From Phosphoribacter sp964558825 (GTDB lineage: Bacteria; Actinomycetota; Actinomycetes; Actinomycetales; Dermatophilaceae), in the NCBI GenBank assembly GCA_964558825.1, contig CAZLGB010000025.1:1-25125 (forward strand): DNA of 25,125 nt. The letters run 5' to 3'. Positions 16,611 through 22,718 of this stretch are shown piece by piece (position 1 is the first letter of the stretch; every line of letters starts with the position of its first letter). A program made the position numbers and the translations under genes. The notes under the pieces were generated by a model. It made no database searches. It worked only from the letters and a program-made list of their open reading frames with translations, and was not told the origin of the DNA.

Positions 16611-17678
16611 CCGCAGCGCCTGGGCGTCGGCAGGGGTCGGGATCGTGCAGCTGGGCGCGAGCAGGAACGGCCGGGCGGGCGCTGCGGCGAGGGTTGCCTG
16701 CAACTGGGCGGCGACCTGCGCGTGGTCGCCCCCGACCGCGAACAGCTGGTTGTTCACCCCACCGACCGCGGTCACCCCGAAGTCGCTGTCGAGCCGCGGG
16801 TTGCCCGGCAGGAACTGGTCCCAATGCAGGGCATCGACGGGATAGTCGGCGAACCAGTCGGGGTGCGAGTTCGCGCGGCAGGTGTGCAGCACGACCAGGC
16901 CCCCGTCGACGGCCGCCAGCACCTGCCGGTCGTAGGGACCGGAGTACTCCTCGAAGGTATGCCGGTCGGCGTCGACTCCGCTGGCCGTGCCGGTGACGGC
17001 GTAGAAGACGCCGTCCAGGCCGGCTCCGCCCGCCTCGACCGGTGCCACCAAGGCCGCGACGTAGTCGGCCAGGGTCTGCGCGATGGCAGCCAGAGCGAGG
17101 TGCGCCGCCTCGGGATCGGTGCGCAGCAGGGCGTCGCGGGTGAGCAGCGTGTCCGCGCCCGCCACGACGTCACCCGCGTAGAGCGGCAGCCCCGCCAGTT
17201 GCAGCAGCACCGACAACGGCGAGAACACCGTCTGGAGCACAGCCCGGTCGGGCAGTTGCTCCCGGATCAGTCGGGCCGTCTCAAGGTGCTCGGCGAGGAC
17301 TGGGTTGGTCCGCACCGAACGCCAGCTGATCCTCGACAGGTCCGGGACGCCGGCGACCGCGGGTGTGACCAGCCGCGGCACCACACCGACATAGTCTTGC
17401 GGGTCGTAGACCGATCCCCAAGCCTCCGAGTAGTACACGGCACGCGGGTTGACCTTCACCCAGTCCCAGTCCCAGGTCCGGTTGAAGTCGACCGTCGCGG
17501 CGACGAAGCGGGACGGGTCGTACTCGTCGCCGACGAAGTGCTGCCAGGCGCTGGTGAGGAAGCGCCTCGCCGTGCCGCCGCGCAGGAGGGCAGCGAACTC
17601 CGCGCGCCGATCGTCGGAATTCGCCGCGCGCGGTGGTTCGGTAAACGGGCCGGGGACGGCATGGTAATCAACGGTCAT
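16590..17678 (-). CDS. UroD/MetE-superfamily protein with H-x-C...C zinc signature
   Basis: This 362-residue protein is of the uroporphyrinogen-decarboxylase-like superfamily, which also includes MtaA/CmuA methyltransferases and the MetE catalytic domain. Late in the barrel are LVVLHTCRANSH (His265, Cys267) and a C-terminal PSCTIPTP (Cys344), fitting the H-x-C-(n)-C zinc site that activates thiols in MtaA and MetE. True HemE enzymes instead decarboxylate porphyrinogens and lack it. I infer a thiol or thioether alkyl-transfer or cleavage reaction rather than haem synthesis. The ATG at 17678 has SD AGGAG 10 nt upstream; an earlier in-frame start (17735) lacks one. It heads the operon with the Liv importer and sits behind a Cys-rich leader ORF. 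Confidence 0.82.
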   Translation of the reverse strand: MTVDYHAVPGPFTEPPRAANSDDRRAEFAALLRGGTARRFLTSAWQHFVGDEYDPSRFVAATVDFNRTWDWDWVKVNPRAVYYSEAWGSVYDPQDYVGVVPRLVTPAVAGVPDLSRISWRSVRTNPVLAEHLETARLIREQLPDRAVLQTVFSPLSVLLQLAGLPLYAGDVVAGADTLLTRDALLRTDPEAAHLALAAIAQTLADYVAALVAPVEAGGAGLDGVFYAVTGTASGVDADRHTFEEYSGPYDRQVLAAVDGGLVVLHTCRANSHPDWFADYPVDALHWDQFLPGNPRLDSDFGVTAVGGVNNQLFAVGGDHAQVAAQLQATLAAAPARPFLLAPSCTIPTPADAQALRRLRAAG

Positions 17679-17917
17679 TGTCGAACAACTCCTGGAATAG
17701 TGGTGGATCTGGGCCGGCATACCAGGTGGGAACACGCCGGCAGAATCGGCGTCCCACTCGGGGAATGCCGGCGACGCGCTAACCCCAAGGCCGGGGGTGG
17801 CGCCTCACAAGAGCCGAAGGAATCCCGTCAGGGCAAGCCCGAGCGCCGGCCCCAGATGAGGCGGCTCCATCAACGGTCGCGGAGGTGGGCGGCTCGGCCC
17901 GGTGGACGAGTCGGGGG

Positions 17918-18016
17918 TCAGATCAGGTCCGCGCGACATCGCATGCACGCACGACACGACCCAGCGGGGCTCGCGTTGCGCGGGCTGCTCACGCCGTCGG
18001 TCGGTCGGCTCATCAT
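17918..18016 (-). CDS. Putative cysteine-rich leader peptide of the UroD/Liv operon (32 aa)
   Basis: On the minus strand, ATG 18016 (or 18013) is preceded by a strong SD, AGGAAG at 18022-18027 with 5-8 nt spacing. The 32-codon ORF ends in GSCRACMRCRADLI, with three Cys codons within seven, and stops 239 bp before the UroD-like ATG. Placement, SD quality and clustered Cys codons resemble a ribosome-stalling attenuator leader. It does not match the RRHIDL type, and the ORF is short enough to occur by chance, so confidence is moderate. Confidence 0.45.
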   Translation of the reverse strand: MMSRPTDGVSSPRNASPAGSCRACMRCRADLI

Positions 18017-18034
18017 GGTCGCTTCCTGTCAGTG

Positions 18035-18053
18035 GACGAGCGTTGGGCTCGTC
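18035..18053. repeat. 7-5-7 inverted repeat
   Basis: GACGAGC (18035-18041) and GCTCGTC (18047-18053) are perfect inverted copies around GTTGG, just upstream of the SD of the Cys-rich leader ORF on the minus strand. It could be an operator or, in RNA, a stem. Confidence 0.6.
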
Positions 18054-18054
18054 T

Positions 18055-18070
18055 GCACCGCGTGCGGTGC
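18055..18070. repeat. 7-2-7 inverted repeat
   Basis: GCACCGC (18055-18061) and GCGGTGC (18064-18070) are perfect inverted copies two bases apart, adjacent to the preceding repeat. The near-continuous dyad looks more like a protein-binding site than an RNA hairpin, since a 2-nt loop cannot close. Confidence 0.6.
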
Positions 18071-18123
18071 CGAAGGTGGCGCAGCTAGGAGGAAGCTAGC
18101 AAGCCAGTCCACTCGGCGACGGA

Positions 18124-18143
18124 AACGTTGCACGTTGTTAACG
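18124..18143. promoter_or_regulatory. Overlapping palindromes, candidate operator at the monooxygenase promoter
   Basis: AACGT-TGC-ACGTT (18124-18136) and CGTT-GTT-AACG (18133-18143) overlap. They span the candidate -35 box TTGCAC and part of the spacer. A repressor bound here would block RNA polymerase at the plus-strand promoter. No cognate regulator can be assigned. Confidence 0.45.
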
Positions 18144-18193
18144 GAACCGATAAGAACTGAGCGAATTGTTACGGACGCACATGGTCGGGCTGG

Positions 18194-18211
18194 ACGAGAA
18201 TGCATTCTCGT
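18194..18211. promoter_or_regulatory. 18-bp perfect palindrome, strong operator candidate
   Basis: ACGAGAATGCATTCTCGT is an uninterrupted perfect palindrome 79 bp upstream of the monooxygenase ATG and about 35-40 bp downstream of the candidate -10. In GC-rich DNA an 18-bp AT-containing palindrome is very unlikely by chance. TetR, GntR or MarR-type dimers use sites of this kind, but none is encoded in the window. Confidence 0.65.
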
Positions 18212-18289
18212 TGTTTGATGACACCGCAGCCGGCGGGTTCGGCTTCAATCACCACATTCCGTCTTACCAACGCTTCGAGGGAAACCACG

Positions 18290-19330
18290 ATGGGCGCACC
18301 ACGGCTCGGCTTCTTCACCCGACTTCTCGAGCAGGCCAGCGCCGCCGACCGCTACCGGTTCGCTCTCGAACAAGCGCAGTATGCCGAGCGCCTTGGCTAT
18401 CACGCCGTCTGGGTGGCTCAGCACCACTTCCACGGCGAGGAGGGCGGACTGCCGTCCCCGTTCGTCCTGCTGAGCCATCTGGCCGCCCAGACCAGCCGCA
18501 TTCGGCTGGCAACTGGGGTGATCACCCTCCCGCTGGACAACGTGGTCCGGGTCGCGGAGGACGCGATCGTCACCGACCTGCTGTCCGGCGGCCGGCTCGA
18601 GCTCGGACTCGGCTCGGGATCCACCCCGGCGTCCTTCGCCGCCTTCGGTGTGGACCCCACCGACCGTCCCCGGGTGTACGAGGCGGGCGTGGAGCGTCTG
18701 ATCGCCGCCCTGCGCGGCAGCGCGCTGGACCACCCCGAGAACCACCTCTATCCAGAGGGAAGCCGTCTACTCGGCCGGATCTGGCAGGCCACCTTCTCCT
18801 CCTACGGCGGGGCCCGGGCGGGGAGCGCCGGTCACGGGCTGCTCTTGTCGCGCAGCCAGCCCCGGCCCGACGGCCAGCCCGACCTGACCCTCGCCGCACT
18901 GCAACAGCCGATCGTGGACGCCTACCTGGCGGCGCTACCCGACGGCGTCCCGCCCCGCATCCTCGCCTCCCGCACCCTCGTGGTGACCGACACCGAGGCC
19001 CAGGCCGAGCGCTACCTGCAGGAGGCGTGGAACCGTCACCTGGCCAGCCCCGGCCGGGGCGGCGGATTGGTCGTCGAGGCCGACGACGCCTGGACCTGGG
19101 CGCGCCGCACCGACACCCGCATCGGCACCCCGGACCAGGTGGTGGCCTCGTTGCGAGAAGACTCGATCATCCCCCAGGCGACCGAGGTCGCGTTCCAGGT
19201 GCACAGCATCGACCCCGGCCACGAGGCCACGCTGCGCTCGCTCGAACTGATCGCCCGCGAGGTCGCCGCCCCATTGGGCTGGCAGACCGCCCTGCCCGAT
19301 GCCGTGACCGCCGCGTCCTCCGCCCGCTGA
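18290..19330 (+). CDS. FMN-dependent luciferase-like monooxygenase (LLM)
   Basis: This 346-residue TIM-barrel flavin monooxygenase has GFFTRLLEQ at the start, then YHAVWVAQHHFHGEEGG, SRIRLATGVITLPLDN and GRLELGLGSG, standard luciferase-like landmarks. Such enzymes use reduced FMN from a partner reductase to break C-S, C-N or C-P bonds or to hydroxylate; none encodes the reductase here. Start and gene order with two CMD proteins match what I recall as the KPN_01858-type LLM cassette. An in-frame extension to 18200 is possible, but the family start is MGAPRLGFF and GAGG lies just upstream. In this island, oxidative cleavage of a carbon-sulfur or similar bond is the leading inference. Confidence 0.9.
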   Translation: MGAPRLGFFTRLLEQASAADRYRFALEQAQYAERLGYHAVWVAQHHFHGEEGGLPSPFVLLSHLAAQTSRIRLATGVITLPLDNVVRVAEDAIVTDLLSGGRLELGLGSGSTPASFAAFGVDPTDRPRVYEAGVERLIAALRGSALDHPENHLYPEGSRLLGRIWQATFSSYGGARAGSAGHGLLLSRSQPRPDGQPDLTLAALQQPIVDAYLAALPDGVPPRILASRTLVVTDTEAQAERYLQEAWNRHLASPGRGGGLVVEADDAWTWARRTDTRIGTPDQVVASLREDSIIPQATEVAFQVHSIDPGHEATLRSLELIAREVAAPLGWQTALPDAVTAASSAR

Positions 19331-19345
19331 GAATCGACCGGAATC

Positions 19346-19945
19346 GTGACGACCATCGACATCATCGACCAGCTCGCCGGAGTGGTCCCCGGCTCCGAGA
19401 TCGACGCGTTGCGCCGACGACGTGACCAGGCTCGGATCAACTCCCAGGCCGGCTACGACGCCCTCTTCACGGCACCGGACCGAACCGGCATACCCACCAC
19501 CGAGCGGCTGGCCGTTGCGTCCTTCGTCGCCGCCCTGCACGGCGATCCGTCCCTCCATGATCATTACCGCGGGTTGTTGGCGACCGCAGCCGGGACCGAG
19601 CTCGCCGAGGTCGTCGACCGGGTTGCGGCCACGGCGGCCACCGACGGCCCGTACGGGCACTACCCCACCGCCGCGGATCTTCGCGGCGAGGACAGGGCCG
19701 GGCTCGTGTTCCACGTCGATGCGGGCGCGGCGGCCGCGTTGGGCGAGCGGCTCACCGCGGCGTTCGAGCACGCGCATCTGCTGGTGTTCCGACCCCGCGA
19801 ATCCTCGCCCGGGGCGCTGGATTCGCTTGTGCGCGCAGGCTGGAGCAGCTCGGCGATCGTCACCCTCTCCCAGCTCGTGGCCTTCCTGGCCTACCAACTG
19901 CGGGTCGTCAGCGGCCTGCGCGTCCTGAGGGAGTCACCAGCGTGA
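19346..19945 (+). CDS. CMD-domain protein without cysteines (Avi_7170-type)
   Basis: This 199-residue all-helical protein of the carboxymuconolactone decarboxylase/AhpD superfamily has family-like ERLAVASFVAALHGDP and SSSAIVTLSQLVAFLAYQLRVVSGLRVL. It has no cysteine at all, so it cannot carry the AhpD Cys-x-x-Cys redox site. It may be structural or bind substrate with the next protein. The GTG start follows the monooxygenase stop by 15 bp, and the end overlaps the next GTG (GTGA). From memory, this pairing corresponds to the Avi_7170 and Avi_7169 families that accompany the LLM in several phyla. Confidence 0.8.
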   Translation: MTTIDIIDQLAGVVPGSEIDALRRRRDQARINSQAGYDALFTAPDRTGIPTTERLAVASFVAALHGDPSLHDHYRGLLATAAGTELAEVVDRVAATAATDGPYGHYPTAADLRGEDRAGLVFHVDAGAAAALGERLTAAFEHAHLLVFRPRESSPGALDSLVRAGWSSSAIVTLSQLVAFLAYQLRVVSGLRVLRESPA

Positions 19946-20550
19946 GCGTCGATCCGGTCCTCCGACCTGCGGTCGTGCCGCCGGGCCGCTTCACCCAGGC
20001 GGCCATCGGCTGGCAGCCATGGCTCGAGCCGGTCCCCGAGGATGAGCTCACCGGCGAGCAGCGGGACGCCCTCATCGACGCGGGCCGGGTGAAGTCGGAC
20101 TACTTCCGGCTGCTGGCCCGGGACCCCGCGATCCTCAAGGCGCGGACGTTGGCCGACAACGACATCCACTACAACCTCAGTGGCGGCCTGCCCCGCGGCG
20201 AACGCGAATTCGCCGCCGCTGCGACGTCGCGGGTCAACGGCTGCATCTTCTGCGCCTCCGTCCACGCCCGCTTCGCCGCCCACTACCTGGACGATCCGGC
20301 CGATGTCTCGAACCTGCTGGACAGCGGTGTCGGAGCCGAGTTGAGCGCGCGGCGGCGAGCGATCGCCGACGCAGCAGCCGCGTTGACCCACACGCCGATC
20401 GCGTTCGGCGCTCGACACATTGCCGCCCTACGCCAGGTTGGGCTGGACGATCAGGCGATCCTCGACGTCATCCAGGCATCAGCCTTCTTCAACTGGGCCA
20501 ACCGGCTGATGCTCTCCCTCGGAGAGCCGGACGCCGCCGGCGACCTCTGA
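19942..20550 (+). CDS. Alkylhydroperoxidase-domain protein with CxxC (Avi_7169-type)
   Basis: This 202-residue AhpD-like protein has the redox motif NGCIFCASVHARF: Cys101, Cys104 and His108 in the C-x-x-C-x-x-x-H arrangement. Such proteins reduce peroxides or sulfenic acids with a dithiol, or serve as thiol oxidoreductases. It is the third gene of the LLM cassette, coupled by a 4-nt GTGA overlap to the cysteine-free CMD protein. It could remove the peroxide leaked by the flavin enzyme or resolve a sulfur-containing product; this is inference. Confidence 0.88.
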   Translation: MSVDPVLRPAVVPPGRFTQAAIGWQPWLEPVPEDELTGEQRDALIDAGRVKSDYFRLLARDPAILKARTLADNDIHYNLSGGLPRGEREFAAAATSRVNGCIFCASVHARFAAHYLDDPADVSNLLDSGVGAELSARRRAIADAAAALTHTPIAFGARHIAALRQVGLDDQAILDVIQASAFFNWANRLMLSLGEPDAAGDL

Positions 20551-20688
20551 ACCGGCATACCCGAGGCAACCGGCTCAACGCGACGAGGAGGCTTCGGACC
20601 ACCGGCCCCGTGCCCTCACAACCAGCCAGGCCAAGAAGGGTGAAGCGAGACACTCTGACCGCGTCACTATCTCTGAGTCGCGCAGGCG
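20551..20688. other. Intergenic gap, no element recognised
   Basis: This 138-bp convergent spacer lies between the AhpD-like gene and the GCS2 fragment. I find no strong terminator; one copy of the CGGCATAC octamer is at 20553-20560. Confidence 0.5.
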
Positions 20689-21417
20689 CTAGTGGACGAT
20701 CTGTGCGCGGACGGCGCCGCGCAGCCCCTCCCGGGCGGCGGCTTCGCGCTGGCGGACGTAGCCGGGCCCGTGGGTGAGCAGCCGCTCGATGGCCGCGAGC
20801 TCGTCCCCACAGGCGTGTTGCGCGGCATACGGAGTGAGCCGGTCGAGCAGCTCGCGCAGGTGGTCGGTGACGAGGGCCTCGGTGTTGTGCGCGTCGGTGA
20901 TGACGATGGCCTCGAGCCCGTATCGGGCTGCGCGCCACTTGTTTTCCTGCACGTGCCAGGGCGGCAGCGGCGCCGGCAGCCGCCCGGCGTCGAGCTGGTC
21001 CTCGAGGTAGCGGGTGAGGCAGTGGATGAGCGCGGCAATGGCGCCGACGTCGCGCAGGTCGGCCAGCCCGTCGCACGCGCGCACCTCGATCGTGCCGAGC
21101 CGCAGCGACGGGCGGATGTCCCAGCGCAGCTCGCTGGGCTCGTTGATCACCCCCGTGGCGATGACGTCGCGCAGATACGAGCGGTATGCCGTCCATGTGG
21201 CGAACTGGAACGGCAACCCGGCCGTGGGCAGTTGCTGGAAGAGCATCGTGCGGTTGCTCGCATAGCCGGTGTCCTCCCCGTTCCAATAGGGCGAGGACGC
21301 GGTCAGCGCGGTGAGATGCGGGTGGTAGGCCAGCAGCGCATTGACCAACGGCCACACTTTGGGCGCCGAGCGGACCCCGACGTGCACGTGCACCCCGAAG
21401 ATCACCATCTGCCGGCT
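20689..21417 (-). pseudogene. GCS2-type carboxylate-amine ligase (YbdK/EgtA-like), C-terminal part only
   Basis: Roughly 240 residues of the glutamate-cysteine-ligase-2 family remain, starting at RQMVIFGVHVHVGV and including ASSPYWNGEDTGYASNR, then LRWDIRPSLRLGTIEVRACDG and ENKWRAARYGLEA. These are the central and C-terminal ATP-grasp-like parts of YbdK-type ligases, which join glutamate to cysteine or a related amine. The N-terminal third of a normal enzyme (about 370 residues) is replaced in frame by an IS21 transposase segment. The substrate site is incomplete, so activity is doubtful. Confidence 0.85.
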
Positions 21418-22182
21418 TTCGACCCGGCCCTTCCCGGTCGGCCGGTACGCGGCCAGCACGTCGATGGCGAACCCGTAATGGTCGGCGAACGCGGCCGCCT
21501 CGGGATGCAAGGGGACCGCCGCACCCGGGGCGACGTGGCGTTTGACCACGGTCTTGGTCCGGTCGTACACGATCGCCCCGGGGACCCCACCGAAATGGGC
21601 GAACGCCCGCCGGTGACAGTCCCAGAACGTCGCCAGATCCATGCTCGTGGTGAAACACGTGAACGGGTCTCGGGAATGGGACAGGGTCATGTGGAAGGAA
21701 TAGACGTGCCCAATGCCGACGTGGGCGAGCAGGTCGCCTTCCTCTCCCCAGTCGACCTGGGCCTGGGCGCCCGGGACGACCTCGAAGCGGCGGTGCAACC
21801 CGATCAGCGGGTTCTCATCCCCGACCGCCAGCTCGGCAGCCAGCCGGGGACGCTCGGTCGCCAGGTACTCCTTGACCCGCTGGTAGGAACCGGTGAACCC
21901 GTACTCGGCGACCAGCCGCTCGTGGACCACCGCCCCCTTCATGGTGATGTCAGCGCGCAGCCACGCCTCCACCACAGACACGAACGGGTCGATCAGCCGC
22001 GGCTGGGTCCCGGCCCGAGACGGCGCCCGCGGCGGGCTGACCAGCCCGTCCTGAGCCAGATACTTCTTCACCGTGCGCCAGTCGCATCGACACTCTCGAG
22101 CGATCTCGGCCAACGGCACACCCCGTTCATGCAGGGCACGGAACCGACGAACATTCATCCAGGACTCCTCATCGAGGATCAT
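21418..22182 (-). pseudogene. istA: IS21-family transposase IstA, N-terminal 255 residues, fused in frame to the GCS2 fragment
   Basis: The segment has an N-terminal helix-turn-helix (RGVPLAEIARECRCDWRTVKKYLA) and an integrase core. All three catalytic acids are present: Asp in AQVDWGEEGD, Asp in IVYDRTKTVV and Glu in TGKGRVE. IstA is usually about 400-500 residues and is followed by istB; here the gene breaks right after the catalytic Glu and no istB is present. Translation would run on into the ligase to give a 497-residue hybrid. The start ATG 22182 follows GAAGGGTG; a longer frame to 22209 exists but crosses the hairpin stem. Confidence 0.88.
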
Positions 22183-22187
22183 GAGCA

Positions 22188-22238
22188 GGTCACCCTTCGG
22201 GCTCATCAACTTGGCAGTGAATGAACCGAAGGGTGACC
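22188..22238 (-). promoter_or_regulatory. 13-bp perfect inverted repeat that would hide the istA ribosome-binding site
   Basis: GGTCACCCTTCGG (22188-22200) and CCGAAGGGTGACC (22226-22238) are perfect inverted copies with a 25-nt loop. In the minus-strand mRNA the 3' arm contains GAAGGGTG just before the istA ATG (22182). Folding would block translation, a known way for insertion sequences to prevent readthrough expression. Confidence 0.6.
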
Positions 22239-22274
22239 CCGCTCAGCGGGCGAGCAGAGGACGACTCGCCAGGA

Positions 22275-22311
22275 CCGACCTACACGTCAGCCCATACCCC
22301 GACCTACACGT
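22275..22311. repeat. Two 13-bp direct repeats at the IS21 left end
   Basis: CCGACCTACACGT occurs at 22275-22287 and 22299-22311, 24 bp apart, upstream of istA. IS21 family ends carry multiple such repeats that bind IstA. This supports placing the element end near 22320. Confidence 0.65.
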
Positions 22312-22330
22312 GAGGTCGTACGCGGACACG

Positions 22331-22386
22331 CCGCAAACGCGGCCGCCTCCGGATGCAACGGGACCGCCGCCTGGGGGGCGACGTGG
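22331..22386 (-). pseudogene. Small remnant of a second, diverged istA
   Basis: About 55 bp matches istA positions 21486-21540 with around eight changes. On the minus strand it encodes HVAPQAAVPLHPEAAAFA against HVAPGAAVPLHPEAAAFA in the main copy. Similarity ends abruptly on both sides. It indicates an older IS21 insertion at the same place. Confidence 0.8.
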
Positions 22387-22396
22387 AGGGCTCAGC

Positions 22397-22708
22397 GTGG
22401 CGGCCGTGGCTCCGCTGCCGAAGATCACGGATCCGAGAACGCTATCGACGATGGTTCGGCGGGACGCCCGCGCCGTGCTGAATGCTTCCACCAGCGTGCG
22501 TGTCGGCCGAGCCCTGGCCCAGACTGTCATCCACACCCAGCCCGGCTGCCCGGTCTCCGAGATGGCCCGGCTGGGCAGGACCCGAGACATGGGCCAGCGG
22601 CTACTCGGCTACTTCGACAAGCCTGGAGTCGAGACGCTCTTGTCAAACTGCGGACGCAAGAGTTCCGCTAGGCAAGGGGAGACCACTCCCCCGCCGTCCG
22701 GCGGCTGA
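22397..22708 (+). CDS. Hypothetical 103-aa protein
   Basis: GTG 22397 has a good SD (GGAGGG, 22385-22390, 6-nt spacing). The product has a protein-like segment, VRRDARAVLNASTSVRVGRAL...TRDMGQRLLGYFDKPGVETLL, then a low-complexity tail. I do not recognise a family. It begins immediately after the istA remnant and may itself be a truncated fragment joined to the SD by rearrangement. An antisense ORF covers the same bases but has less natural composition. Confidence 0.35.
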   Translation: MAAVAPLPKITDPRTLSTMVRRDARAVLNASTSVRVGRALAQTVIHTQPGCPVSEMARLGRTRDMGQRLLGYFDKPGVETLLSNCGRKSSARQGETTPPPSGG

Positions 22709-22718
22709 CCGGTGTCGG

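Larger units (their letters stand above)
17679..18289. promoter_or_regulatory. Divergent regulatory region between the UroD/Liv and monooxygenase operons
   Basis: This 611-bp gap separates two divergent operons and contains no credible long gene. It holds the minus-strand Cys-rich leader ORF, a run of four separate inverted repeats between 18035 and 18211, and a visibly lower-GC segment (about 18120-18215) suited to promoters. A weak -35/-10 pair for the plus strand is TTGCAC (18128-18133) and TAAGAA (18151-18156), 17 bp apart. The long stretch 17679-17917 would be 5'UTR of the UroD operon. I saw no recognisable SAM or cobalamin riboswitch core in it. Confidence 0.6.
21418..22320 (-). mobile_element. 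IS21-family element remnant (left end and truncated istA)
   Basis: The remnant comprises the truncated istA, its upstream hairpin and paired 13-bp repeats typical of the multiple terminal repeats of IS21 elements. The distal istA part, istB and the right end are missing. The outer boundary near 22320 is an estimate. Confidence 0.65.

Noticed and set aside
17679..17917. Possible SAM, cobalamin or glycine riboswitch in the UroD operon leader
   Set aside because: I looked for the conserved cores on the minus strand and found none that match; only GC-rich stems of unclear meaning.
18015..18215. Plus-strand 67-aa ORF with five Cys codons upstream of the monooxygenase
   Set aside because: It has no SD, overlaps the palindrome cluster and its Cys codons are dispersed, so I do not call it a leader peptide.
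18181..19425. Alternative 419-aa ORF over the monooxygenase
   Set aside because: It is out of frame with the clear LLM sequence and becomes Arg/Pro-rich; a shadow.
22243..22590. Minus-strand 115-aa ORF over the IS21 end and the istA remnant
   Set aside because: It spans known repeat and remnant sequence with unnatural composition; the opposite-strand ORF with SD at 22397 is the better candidate.
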